A stretch of 64,000 nucleotides of DNA from Triticum aestivum (taxonomy: Eukaryota > Streptophyta > Magnoliopsida > Poales > Poaceae). The stretch spans positions 506,813,914-506,877,913 of the forward strand of contig NC_057809.1 in NCBI RefSeq assembly GCF_018294505.1, read 5' to 3'. The notes beneath the pieces are model-generated. The model was given only the letters and a program-made list of their open reading frames with translations, searched no databases and was not told where the DNA came from. The position numbers were made by a program, and so were the translations under genes. Shown piece after piece: positions 24,097 to 35,099 of the stretch. Within the stretch, counting starts at the first letter, position 1. The number at the start of each line of letters is the position of its first letter.

Positions 24097-26073
24097 GAAA
24101 GCACGCTCATCGAGTTCATCCATGAGAACCGGGACATATTTGCATGGAAACCTTCTGACATGCCAGGTGTACCGAGGGAACTCGCTGAGCACACACTCAA
24201 CATTGATCCTATGTTTAAACCGGTCCGGCAGTTTCTCCTCCGCTTCAATGAAGAAAGGTGTAAGGCTATTGGTGAAGAGGTTGCCCGTTTGTTGGCCGTA
24301 GGGTTTGTTGTGGAGGTCTTTCATCCAGAGTGGTTGGCTAATCCGGTGCTGGTTCTCAAGAAGAACGACACTTGGCGGATGTGTGTGGATTACACAGATT
24401 TGAACAAAGCTTGCCCTACAGACCCCTTTGCCCTCCCTCGTATTGATCAGATCATTGATGCCACTGCGGGTTGTGACCGTTTGTGTTTTCTGGATGCTTA
24501 CTCTGGTTATCATCAGATCAAAATGGCAGTTAAGGACCAGGAGAAGACAGCCTTTATCACTCCCTTTGGAGCCTTCTGCTATGTCTCCATGCCGTCTGGA
24601 CTCAAGAGTGCCCACGCAACTTATCAGCGCTGTGTTCAGAATTGTCTTCATACATAGATTGGACGTAATGTTCACGCATATGTGGATGATATTGTGATAA
24701 AGTCCAGGAAGGAGGAAACATTGATAGATGATTTGAGAGAAACCTTTGACAACCTCCGGGTTTACAAAATGATGCTCAATCCGGAGAAGTGTGTCTTCGG
24801 TGTCCCGGCAGGCAAGCTCTTGGGCTTTCTAGTGTCAAACAGAGGCATTGAGGCTAATCTGGAAAAGATTTCAGCAATTACATCTTTGGCTAAACCGGCG
24901 TGTATCAATGACATTCAACGTCTGGCCGGCCGGATTACAGCTTTGAGCCGGTTTATCAGTCGCCTGGGAGAGAAGGCCATCCCTTTATATCAGATGCTCA
25001 AGAAAACAGATAACTTTGTCTGGAGCGAGGTAGCTCATAAAGCGTTTGAGGATCTGAAGAGGCAGTTAGCTGAACCGCCCGTGCTTGCAGTACCGATTGA
25101 CAAGGAGCCATTGTTGCTACATGTGGCTGTTAATGCCCGAGCAGTTAGTGTGGCTATTGTGGTGGAGCGCAAGGAAATGGGAAAGGAATATCCGGTTCAA
25201 CGGCCGGTTTATTATATTAGTGAGGTGCTCATTGAATCAAAGCAGAGGTATCCACATTGGCAGAAGCTGGTGTATGGAGTGTTTATGGCAAGACGGAAGC
25301 TTAAACATTATTTCCAGGGTCACCCTATCATAGTGGTCAGTTCAGCCCCTTTAGGAGACATTATTCAAAACAGAGAGGCGACTGGCCGGATTGCCAAGTG
25401 GGCTATTGAGCTTGGACCCCACGGACTCAAATATATACCTCGTACAGCGATCAAATCCCAAGCACTCATGGACTTCATCAATGATTGGACGGAGTTGCAG
25501 GCACCAGAGGAAAAGCCAGATAATACGTACTGGACTATTCACTTTGATGGATCCAGACAGTTGGAGGGCTCGGGGGCTGGAGTCATATTAACTTCCCCAC
25601 GAGGTGACAAGTTTTGTTATGTCCTCCGTTTAATGTTCCCTTGTACTAGCAATGTAACTGAATATGAGGCATTGCTCCACGGTCTTCGGATGGCTAAGGA
25701 GATGAACTTAAGCCGGGTTAAGTGCTTCGGGGATTCAGATCTGGTGGCTCAACAGGTGTCTGGCACTTGGGATTCTAAAGATCCACTTATGGCTGCATAT
25801 CAGCGAGAGGTGGACACAGTGGCTGGTCACTTCAAGGGTTATCAGGTGGATCATATAGACCGGCGAAAGAATGAAGCGGCGGACGCTTTAAGTCGTCTTG
25901 GTTCCCAGCGTAAACCGGTTCCACCAAATGTCTTTCTTGATGTGTTGCATAACCCGTCAGTCAAGGTACCAACCGAAGAAGAGTTGGCTATTCCTGATCC
26001 GGAGGCTCAATTGGTGGCAGCTTTGCATGTCATACCGGATTGGACAATCCCATATCTGGCTTATATGAACTAG
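24097..26073 (+). pseudogene. Reverse transcriptase and RNase H of Tat-like element
   Basis: RT motifs in order are LANPVLVLKKNDTWRMCVDY, FLDAYSGYHQIKM (catalytic Asp near 24495), FGAFCYVSMPSGLKSAHATY and the YVDD box at 24679-24690. A connection domain follows with KAFEDLKRQL and AKWAIELGPHGLKYI. A second RNase H domain starts near 25540 (IHFDGSRQLEGSGAGVIL; YEALLHGLRMA; FGDSDLVAQQV). This archaeal-type RNase H after the connection is a hallmark of Tat elements. TAG stops are at 24655-24657 (between HT and IGRNVHAYVDD) and 26071-26073, both one C-to-T change from CAG. Confidence 0.85.
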
Positions 26074-27300
26074 GGCGAGTTATCAGAGGATGAAACCTCG
26101 GCCCGTCAGATAATCCGGCGTTCCAAGTCCATGACTATAATCAACGGGGAGTTACATCATTGCAGCGTCTCAGGAGCAATTCAACGTTGTGTTTCTCCTC
26201 AAGAAGGTTGTGAGATTTTGTGTGAAATCCATGAAGGGGATTGTGGTCACCATGTCGGTTCAAAGTCTTTAGTTGCTAAAGCGTTTCACCATGGCTTTTA
26301 CTGGTTGACAGCACATGCTGATGTGGAGGATTTAGTCAAGAGATGTGAGGGTTGTCCAAAATTTGCACGCCGAGCTCACATCCCCGCTCAAGAGTTGAGG
26401 ATGATTCCAATAACTTGGCCATTTGCAACTTGGGGGCTTGATATGGTCGGACCCTTCAAGCGGTCCAAGGATAAAAAGACCCACTTGTTTGTGGCAGTTG
26501 ATAAATTCACCAAATGGGTGGAGGCAGAACCAGTCAGTAAGTGTGATGCGGCCACGGCAGTTAAGTTCATCAAAAAGGTGATATTCTGGTTTGGTTTTCC
26601 ATAAAGTATTATAACTGATAATGGTACTAATCTGTCCAAAGGGGAGATGGAGGAATTTTGCCAGCGTGAGCATATCTGGCTCAATATAGCATCAGTGTCC
26701 CACCCCCAGTCTAATGGTCAAGCGGACAGGGAAAACCAAGAAATTTTACAAGGTATCAAACCCAGGCTTATGGTTCCTTTGGAGCGGACACCGGGTTGCT
26801 GGGTCGAGGAGCTACCTTTTGTGTTATGGAGCATCAATACCACACCCAATAGGTCTACGGGTTATACACCTTTCTTCATGCTTTATGGAGCGGGGGCAGT
26901 TCTTCCTAGTGACATCCGTCACGACTTGCCCCGTGTGACAGCCTATGTTGAAGCTGACAATGAGACGACACGCCGGGATTCCTTGGATCTGTTAGATGAG
27001 GAGCGTGATCTTGCAGCAGCACGTTCGGTGATTTATCAACAAGATCTCCGACGTTATCACAGCCACCGGGTTAAGACCAGAGCCTTTCAAGAAGGTGATT
27101 TGGTGCTCCGGCTCATCCAGGATCAGACTGATATGCACAAGTTATCCCCGCCTTGGGAAGGACCCTTTGTGGTCAGCAAGAATCTACACAACGGGTCATA
27201 CTACCTCGTTGATGTTCGAGAGCACAAAGACTCACGTAAATCGGAGGAGGAGACCAAGCGGCCGTGGAACATAGCTCTTCTTCGGCCTTACTACACTTGA
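26074..27300 (+). pseudogene. Integrase of Tat-like element
   Basis: The HHCC zinc-binding N-terminus is seen as HEGDCGHHVG and CEGCPKF (26230-26360). The catalytic core has WGLDMVGPFKRSKDK (first Asp), ITDNGTNLS (second Asp near 26615) and SNGQADRENQEI (Glu near 26735). The C-terminal part (VLRLIQDQTDMHKLSPPWEG, then VVSKNLHNGSYYLVDV) is the usual GPY/F-like tail. There is no chromodomain. The stop TAA 26602-26604 falls just before SIITDNG and fits CAA to TAA. The natural end is TGA 27298-27300. Confidence 0.85.
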
Positions 27301-28634
27301 GCCATAGGCTCTTCATATGTACATATTTATGACAATGTATACATTCTATAATAAACCGAAACCTCCGATAAAGCAGGGTATCTATTTACATCATGTGTGT
27401 GCTTACAAGAGTTTACTGACAAAGCGGAGTTTTTTGTTAATCCGGTCTCAGCAGCCACACGGATATAAAGAAAATCACTAGGGGCTTGGTCATATCTGAA
27501 CCATAGCTACACCTCTTGATCGGTTTGAAACCACGAAGGGATGTCACTAGGGGGCTTGGTTGTTGTGACACCATAGCTACACCTCTTGATAGGCGTTTAA
27601 GCCACAAACAAAAATATGTGGGGCCAAAGAGAGTGTTGCACAAAGCACAGACTCAAACATGGGCACCCTCTGAGCACAACTCACAAAGTTACTTGGGGGC
27701 TCTTTTTGCAAAGCAAAAAAGAGTTTGAAAGGACCCTTGTAATTGGCTATCAAGCCATGGCTTGGAATCCTGGTGTATTCACCTAAAACCCCGGGTTAAC
27801 CTGCCTTCATCAAGTAAGTTACTCATGTCTAGGTAATCCTGGTATAACCCGCCGAACGTTTGACAAGTCAATCTTCTACAGACCCTGAACTTGTCAAAGT
27901 TAAAATGACGATTGGTTAATTGGAGGCCCATCTTAAAAGGCTTTGTTAAATGGTTTAACTCAGAGGCCTGGCAGCCCATGAGAAGCCTCGATTTGGAGCC
28001 TGGCAGCTCGTAAAAAGCCTTGCATATTTTCCTTTTTGAGTTTTATTTGTTGAAGTTCATAAGTATCTTCTGATAACCCGGTGTCCTTGACCCGGCATGC
28101 TTTTCAACTACAAGTTGTCGACACATGATCAGATATAAACCGGTGTTTGTTGACCCAGTCTGGCTTGATTAAATCACCAGTATTATAAGGAAAACCCTGT
28201 AGTTATCCCGGTCCAGTTTACTATATAAACCGGCAGTATAAAGGATGGGGTTATCAACGTGCCGGATTGGTATTAACACCTTTGCCGTATACACCGTTGG
28301 TCAACCAATGAGGTATGTTGTACATATTGCTATTTATACAAACACTTCATTTATTCATCTAAGTATTGTATACTTGTTGGGTACCATAACCCGTCCAGCG
28401 GTAAATCGCTGGATTCTTTTAAGTTCTTCTACCCAGGAACACAACTCGTCATGGGCTATGCATAAATGTGTGCCAAAAGGAGGAACAAGTTGTCATGAGA
28501 TATTACAAAACATGCTCGATGGCATGACAGATAAAGGAGTTTTTCGCTATCCTATTACAAGAAGCTTTCAAAGCGGCGGCACTGGCATTATTGTTTTTAA
28601 GCGGCACACACTAGCCAGTAAACTAGTGACCGGT
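27301..28634. other. Non-coding segment between pol and antisense ORF
   Basis: No supported ORF. It contains a near-direct repeat of about 65 bp (27477-27525 and 27547-27600: CACTAGGGGCTTGGT, then CATAGCTACACCTCTTGAT). Such spacers separate the convergent genes in Tat elements. Confidence 0.5.
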
Positions 28635-31600
28635 TTAAGACGCTTCGTCTGGACGGCTTGATGGTTGAGGGTCAGTTGGTGTGGGCGCTTCTTCATCCCT
28701 CCCCAGACGCTGGAAATCAACCGTCGGCCAATCGATTCCAGTTAAAGCTTGAAATACTGCTTCTTCATGGATAAGATTGGACGGGTTAATATCAGGAGCG
28801 TAAGCATGCTTACGAATCGGAGGCACCAGTTCTTCAACTTCATGGATTGCAGCAGGCTGTCTTTTCCCTTCAGCATCATAGGCCGGTTGAAAATGAGACA
28901 AGTCTGTGTCGTCGACCAGCTTGCTGGCTATTGGCCGCATCTCTTTGGTCAGCCTTCGGAGGTCGTCATTTTTGAAGTTTGAGCCATCCTCCTTCGCGTC
29001 GGGATATCCTTTAATAATATCCTCCGCTTCAAGGTCTGGAATCCAGGCCTTGGCTCAAATAAGGGCAGTTAAAGCTCCAGCCCTTGCAGCTGCCTTCTTC
29101 AGTTCGACAATTCGAGCTGGTAGCATGGCCAGTTTCTCAAGTGTTTCCTTTATTAGGGTTGGAGCCGGTTTGTTGAAAGCCGCTGTGCAGATAGCCCGTT
29201 GCGACCCAGAGTACAACTGTTCAATCAAGGTATATGGCGCTTTGAGCTTCATGCGCATATCTGTACCAAATGAGCAATCCGGGTGCCTGTCACGGTTTAA
29301 TGTCAGTAGTCTGGTCAAGGATAAGGTTCCATGAGTTGTACCAAATATATAAAGGAGATACTTACCAAAGATTGCAGAAGTCATGGCATTAATTTGCCGT
29401 TTCAATGCAGCCAGTTCTTCTACAACTGGTTTCAAGGCAGCCTTGGCGTCTTCAGCACTCTTTATTAAACCGGGTTTCTCGATCTCCCATTCAGCACGGT
29501 CTTTGTTGAAAGACTCCTTGAGTTTTTCCATTGCGGCCAGGGCGTTGGTCAGCTCCTCTTTGGCTTTGGCGGCTTCTTCTTGTTGGGACTTCACATTGTT
29601 TTGCAAGTCAGTGTTTTGGGTGTCTCTATTCCTCAGATCAGACTGCAAACATTAAAGATATGTCACATAACAGGATACATATATATTCTAAGTACAAAGC
29701 GCATAACAAGTTATGCACTTCATACTTGGGGGCTAATGCTTATTTGCTCTAAATTGCTACAGTTGATACAAGTTTCCAGAACAATGTAAACATTATTCTG
29801 GACACTTGGGGGCTAATGTAAGTCAATTCAAAAATGGATGCATGGATTAAAACCCGGATTAACTTACTAAAGTTAAACCGGCCTTTGGGGGATACGCGGC
29901 AGGAAGCTATCTACTTGCTAAAAGGGTGAGTCTGGTTCTTATCAGTAATTTAGCAATTGGAGGATCAGTGAAGAAAACTTAAAGTGCTACAAAGACCCGG
30001 GTCATGATTCACATTATAACCCGACCCTTGGGGGCTATTTGGGCTAGCATTTTTAGATTATGAATTAGGATACAAAGGAGGAGGAAAATACCTCATATCG
30101 CTCCTTCATCAAGTTAACCAAACCGGCTTCATAGTCCCGGTTTGAGTGCAAGCGGTTTAAGAAGCCAGAGTGAAGCTCTTCTGCGTTCAGATGAGCGTAA
30201 CTTGCCAAATCACTGCTCCATTTGCCTCTTTCTCTAGCAGCCCGCTCTTCTTTGGCACTATGTTGAGCCAAAACTATAGGATGGCCAGGAGAGCTATGGC
30301 CCATTCCAGTAATGATAACGTCATCACCTTGGCCTTTAGGGTTTTTGGTCGGTGAAAAGGAGTTTCAGCATCTCTCACCGGACTAGCCCAGTTTGGTTCT
30401 GCCGGTTCAGCATCAGGTGCGGCAGGTTCAGTGTCTGTTGGTTCATCAGTGTTTTGGCCTTCAAGGGGTGGGTTGTCAGAAGTAGCTTCAGGATGAGGGC
30501 CTTCTGGTTCACAAGTTTGTTCCGGTTCACCTCTTGGTTCTTCTTCTTCGGTGACCGGGTCTTCGGGCGGATTGGTGACCCAAGCTTTCTTGCTGGGTCT
30601 GGCTTTGGCCCTGCAAACAGAATAAAAAAGGATTAACATCTTATCCAAAACATTTATGACGCATTGAAAAGGAAAGGTTTTACAGCTTACCTGGCCATAG
30701 TTTTCAAAGGGGGGAGTTGAGTTGCTGTTGATTCACCAGAAGATGAAGGAGGTGTCACCTGATAATTTGAATCGGACGGATTAAGAGGCTGTCTGAAATA
30801 ACCTGCTTTGGGGTTAGAATTGTCAGGAGTAGGAGAGACCTTAGACCGACGCTTCCGAATTGGGGTATCAGGTAAACCGGTTGACGTAACCTGTTGGCCA
30901 TTGTGCCGGGTTGTCCGGCGAGCTTCATGCTGCTGAGTCTTCAAAATAAATGTTGGATCCAAATGAGCAAGAGGATGAGAAAAGCTTACTTTCCGGACTA
31001 CTTGACGGGTTTTTTATGCTGGCTTAGAGTCTGAACCGGAGGAAAGGGTAATTACCTCTACATCATCAGCTTGACTGCCTTCGGCGTCCTCCTGAGGAAG
31101 ATCATTGTTAATGAGATGCATGAAAAGGGAGCCAAGTGAGTCAAGTTCTACCTCAGCTTCCGGATCATCAACATCGTCATCAAGCTCCATGTTGATCCGG
31201 TCAGCCGTTTTCCGCCTTTGACGTCCGTTTCACGGCTTTGGTTTTAGGGCGAGATGGTTTGACTGCTTTCTCCCCAGTTGGCTTTACCGCTTTTTCTACG
31301 GCTTTCCATTTCCAGAAGGGGTCGTCACCCTATACGCACATACATAGAAGAAGGATACAGGTTGTACAAGGTAAAAATATGAAAGGTGAAAGGGAGTATA
31401 ATGCTTACAGAAGGCGGTTTGTTCTTGGTATAGACGGGATTCAAGCCGGTTTGACTACAGACCAGTTCTGATTCATTCAAAATCTTCTTTACGCCTTCAG
31501 TGAATTCTTCATCAGTTATTTGAATGTTGCAATGGCGTTGAGGGTCTTCAACCTCACCGGTGTATTGTACTCACACATTAAACCGGGACGCCGGCTTAGC

Positions 31601-32301
31601 AGTAAGATACTCCAAGATATCCAACAGCGCACGAAGTCCACACCTGTTAAACCGTTGGCCATAAAGGCCTAGAGTTTGGCGAGTTGAGGGGCATATTTCG
31701 CCCTTTCTGAAGAGCTCAGGCGTTGTGTCATTGGATGGGTGTTGGAAAGCCTGTGATCACGAAAGCCAGGGAGGGGATTCTCATCTTCAGGGGACGTATC
31801 TCTGCAATAAAACCAAGTCTGGTTCCATTCCTTTGGATGGCCGTGCAGTTTGGCATGAGGAAATTCAACCTCTTTCCTCTTTTGAATTGAAACACCACCA
31901 AGTTCAGTGTTGGGGCCGTTTACAAATTCTGTGCGCCGGTTTAAGTGAAAGAAGTCCCGGAACAGCTCGACAGTTGGTTCTTCTTGTAAGTACACTTCAC
32001 AGAAGACCTGGAAGTTGCATAAATTGGAGACCGAGTTGGGACCAATATCTTGAGGATGAAGTTGGAAACTGGCAAGCACATCTCGGTAGAACTTTGACCC
32101 TGGCGGTTTGAAGCCACGGCCTATGTGGTCAACAAAGACAACCACCTCACCCTGCCTCGGGGTTGGAGGATTTTCTGTTCCTGGAACTCGCCATTTAATT
32201 TCAGTTTTCTTAGGCAAGGTGCCAATGCTGACCATATCATTCAATTGTTCCTCTGTGACCCGGGAACGAGCCCAGTTGCAAGCGGTGAATTGCTTGGCCA
32301 T
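28635..32301 (-). pseudogene. Antisense ORF of Tat-like element (gypsy-type transposon protein)
   Basis: Minus-strand, multi-exon. The first block starts at ATG 32301 (MAKQFTACNWARSRVTEEQL) and holds the plant 'putative gypsy type transposon' (Transposase_28-like) domain with PPTPRQGEVVVFVDHIGRGF and WNQTWFYCRDTSPEDENPLP. It continues near 31670-31420 after a 1-bp frameshift and a TGA (31573-31571, one change from CGA). Pro/Glu/Ser-rich exons follow at about 30960-30690 and 30610-30310. Coiled-coil exons lie at 30304-30090, 29648-29370 and 29290-29055. A last exon ends with stop 28637-28635. Intron borders are inferred. The role is unknown; a function in regulating the element has been proposed for the family. 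Confidence 0.65.
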
Positions 32302-33052
32302 GGCAAAATGAACAAGCTGGAAGCAAAAAGCCGGTTTATAAATCACACAGGATGACATACAAGATGTAAGGGGGTAAAAGATGCACTGATAGGTAACATG
32401 ACATAAACCGAGATCAATGCAATTATGGATAAAAGGTAATACCGTGACAGGGGTACTCAGACACTGTTAAACCGGAGTATAATTATGGAGGTAAAAGGCT
32501 CCTCCGGTTTATTAGAGGGCTAATGGTATAGATTGCTTATACAAAATTAAACCACCTATGTTGGTGTGAGGAGAAACAGATTTCACAGAGGTGTATGAAA
32601 ATTTCGGATCTGAGGTAAAACAGAAAAGTAAAAATAATTTGACCTAGAAAGGGTGAGATCCGAAACAACTTATGAAGGACTAGGTCAGTTCTTTGCGCGT
32701 AAGGATTTGTGGTGATAACAGAAGATTAGCTACGGCAAGGAATACGTCAAATACGAAGTGTTCATCTATAGGCCGAGGAAGAATAGCACTGAAAGTTCCG
32801 ATGAACTTCGAGAACAGCGAAGAGCAAGGAAACCCTAATGTATCTAGAAAAGAAGGGGGAAATGACTTACTGCGACCGCGGAAGCAGCGGAGGTGTGTTG
32901 CGGAACTCTGGAACGAACAGGTCGATGCAGCGGCCGACGGCGAAGCAGAGGCGAGGTCTGAAGATGACGGTGGGGCTCAGGTGCGTGGACATCGCAAGGA
33001 AGAAGAAGGGTTGAAAGGGTAGCGGAAAGAAAAGAAAGGGGTCCTCTTCCCC

Positions 33053-33060
33053 TATTTATA
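33053..33060 (-). promoter_or_regulatory. TATA box for the antisense ORF
   Basis: TATAAATA on the minus strand, embedded in CGCCTTATAAATAGGGGA, about 750 bp upstream of ATG 32301. It lies inside the element and not in the LTR, so the antisense gene seems to have its own promoter. The leader between them probably contains an intron. Confidence 0.5.
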
Positions 33061-33322
33061 AGGCGAAGCGATAAAATGGCAAGTACGGGAATCGAGGAGC
33101 TCACAAATGGATAAGTTAATAAAGGTGTCGTTTCGGTGACTGAATACATATTAATAAATGCAATCTTCCGCTTCACCGGATAGATGACGTCAGGGCGGTT
33201 TATCATAATCATGCAGTATGATGTCAAGACGGATTACAAGATCAAGGTGGAGATATGAGGGAGGAATTTTTTCTAAGTGTTGAAGATTGACATGAACAAG
33301 TTCAAACCAATCTGGGGCCTAA

Positions 33323-33838
33323 TGTTGGGGATATTATTACTGAATGTAAACCGGCCAAGAGTAGCCGGGTTAACTCCTTGAAGATTACAAGCCCATGAAG
33401 ATGCAAGAATGATGGCGCTTTACGAAGGCCCAAGGCCCAAAGGCGAGTTAAGACCTGTAGATCCAAACCGACCTGATCATGTAACTTGTGTTGTAAGATA
33501 GGAAAGATAGAGACCGAACCGGACACGTTTATGATCCGGCTTCGGGACTCTGTAACCCGGCGGGCATCAACCTATGTATATAAAGGGACGACCCGGCAGC
33601 GGTTTAGGAACAGACAACAACTCGAGAGCCAGACAAAGCGGATTCGCTCCCTGGCCTTCGAAACCATAGCAATACCAATCACAACTAGACGTAGGCCTTT
33701 ATCTTCCTCGAAGGGGCCGAACTAGTATAAAACTCCCTGTGTCCCCTTGTCCGGTTTAACCCCTTTAAGCTAACCCGTTGCGATGGCTCCACGACTAAGT
33801 CCTTTCACAAGGACATCTGCCGTGACAAACCCACGACA
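33323..33838 (+). repeat. 3' LTR of Tat-like element (516 bp)
   Basis: Direct repeat of 20246-20760 ending CCCACGACA. It is preceded by TCTGGGGCCTAA, a weak version of the GGGGGCTAA polypurine context usual for this group. Confidence 0.88.
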
Positions 33839-34480
33839 CCGTCCATGATAGAAAAAACCGTGGTAGAAGCGAGGGGGAGGAAAATTTCGGGGAGTTCCCG
33901 GTTACGGTGGGAGGTCGGGGGCCGAGCGATGCACGTTTCTCTCGTACACGTACGCGCGTGTGTGCGAGGCGTTGGCTCTAACTGAACCCGAGCGAGGCGT
34001 CGGGCTCTAACTGAACCCGAGCGATTGCGCTGCAGGCTACGCGTTATTGAACCCGAGCGATCGATCGATGGCTGTTAACTGAACCCGATCGAGCGATTCC
34101 TTCGCTACTGCTGCTAACTGAAGCTGATCGATTGGATGAACAGTGAGCGCTGCACGGGGGGGGGGGGTTGGATGAACAGTGAGCGGTGGCGTTGCCTCTG
34201 GATGAACAGGACCCCATGGTGTGGAGGGCTGGATGAACAGTAGACGGTAGAGGGGTGCCCGTGGAGGGGTGGTTGAACAGGACCCCGTGGTGTGGAGGGC
34301 TGGATGAACAGTAGATGGTGGAGGGGTGCCCGTGGAGGGGTGGTTGAACAGTAGCCGGTGGAGTAGCGCGCGGTGGAGGCTGGATGAACAGGAGCCCGTG
34401 GAGGCTGGATGAGGTCGACGGTAGCCCGTGGAGGCTAGAGGAGGTCGACGGTGGAGATGAACAATATCCCGTGGAGTCCC

Positions 34481-34783
34481 GTTTTGCGGTACGCCACACC
34501 CCTACCGATGAACAGGACCCCCATTTTGACCGTAGGAGGTCCGTTTCGTCCGTTTTGCGGTACGCCACACCCCTTCCCGATCAACAGGGCCCCCGTTTCG
34601 ACCGTAGGAGGTCCGTTTCGTCCGTTTTGCGGTACGCCACACCCCACCCGATCAACAGCACCCCCATTTCGACCGTAGGAGGTTCGTTTCCTCCGTTTTG
34701 CGGTACGCCACACCCCTCCCGATCAACAGGACCCTGTTTCAACCATAGGAGGTTCGTTTCCTCCGTTTTGCGGTACGCCAGGC
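34481..34783 (+). repeat. Tandem array, five copies of about 71 bp
   Basis: Units begin GTTTTGCGGTACGCCACACC at 34481, 34552, 34624, 34695 and 34765; the last is cut short. The period (70-72 bp) is constant and copies differ by few bases. Subterminal arrays like this are candidate binding sites for the CACTA DNA-binding protein. Confidence 0.85.
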
Positions 34784-34867
34784 CTCGTTTCCATCGCCTA
34801 TTCCGTCCAAGCCCTCCCGATGAACACGACCACACATTTTGTTCCGACCCAGCCGGTTGGCTCCCAC

Positions 34868-34955
34868 GCGTTCCGTTGCCTCCCGATGAACACGACGCAT
34901 TCTGTTGCCTCCCCATGAACACGATGCATTCCGTTGCCTCCCCATGAACATGACG
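34868..34955 (+). repeat. Short tandem array, three copies of about 31 bp
   Basis: Three units of CCGTTGCCTCCCATGAACAC type with small changes, directly before the Copia insertion. Confidence 0.7.
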
Positions 34956-35099
34956 AAGACGTTGTTTCTCCGTTCCGACCCAGCCATGTACACGAGCCCT
35001 GGCCGTACGTATGCGCGAGTAGGCGTTCGAGACCCCACCCATATGTACACATACGTGGCCGTATTTTCTTTCTTGCACCCTGGCCGCTGTACGTACGTA

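Larger units (their letters stand above)
20246..33838 (+). mobile_element. Tat-like Gypsy element with complete domain set, decayed
   Basis: LTRs at 20246-20760 and 33323-33838 flank gag, protease, RT, RNase H and integrase on the plus strand and an intron-containing antisense ORF on the minus strand (28635-32301). The TSD is TCGTC (20241-20245) against CCGTC (33839-33843), one transition apart. It sits 214 bp inside the left end of the CACTA element. I count about 24 differences between LTRs (about 4.7%), making it clearly older than the LARD and Copia insertions. Seven premature stops and one frameshift break gag-pol. Confidence 0.88.
33839..35099 (+). other. CACTA left subterminal region with tandem repeats
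   Basis: This continues the CACTA left end after the Tat-like insertion (CCGTCCATGATAGAAAAAAC). It is built of several different arrays: CTAACTGAACCCGAGCGA units at 33975-34125, GGATGAACAGTAG-type units of about 72 bp at 34130-34440, a 71-bp array at 34481-34783 and a 31-bp array at 34868-34955. Long ORFs here simply read through repeats and are not genes. Confidence 0.7.

Noticed and set aside
34384..34947. ORF of 187 codons on the plus strand
   Set aside because: It reads through the 71-bp and other tandem arrays; the length follows from repeat periodicity and base composition.
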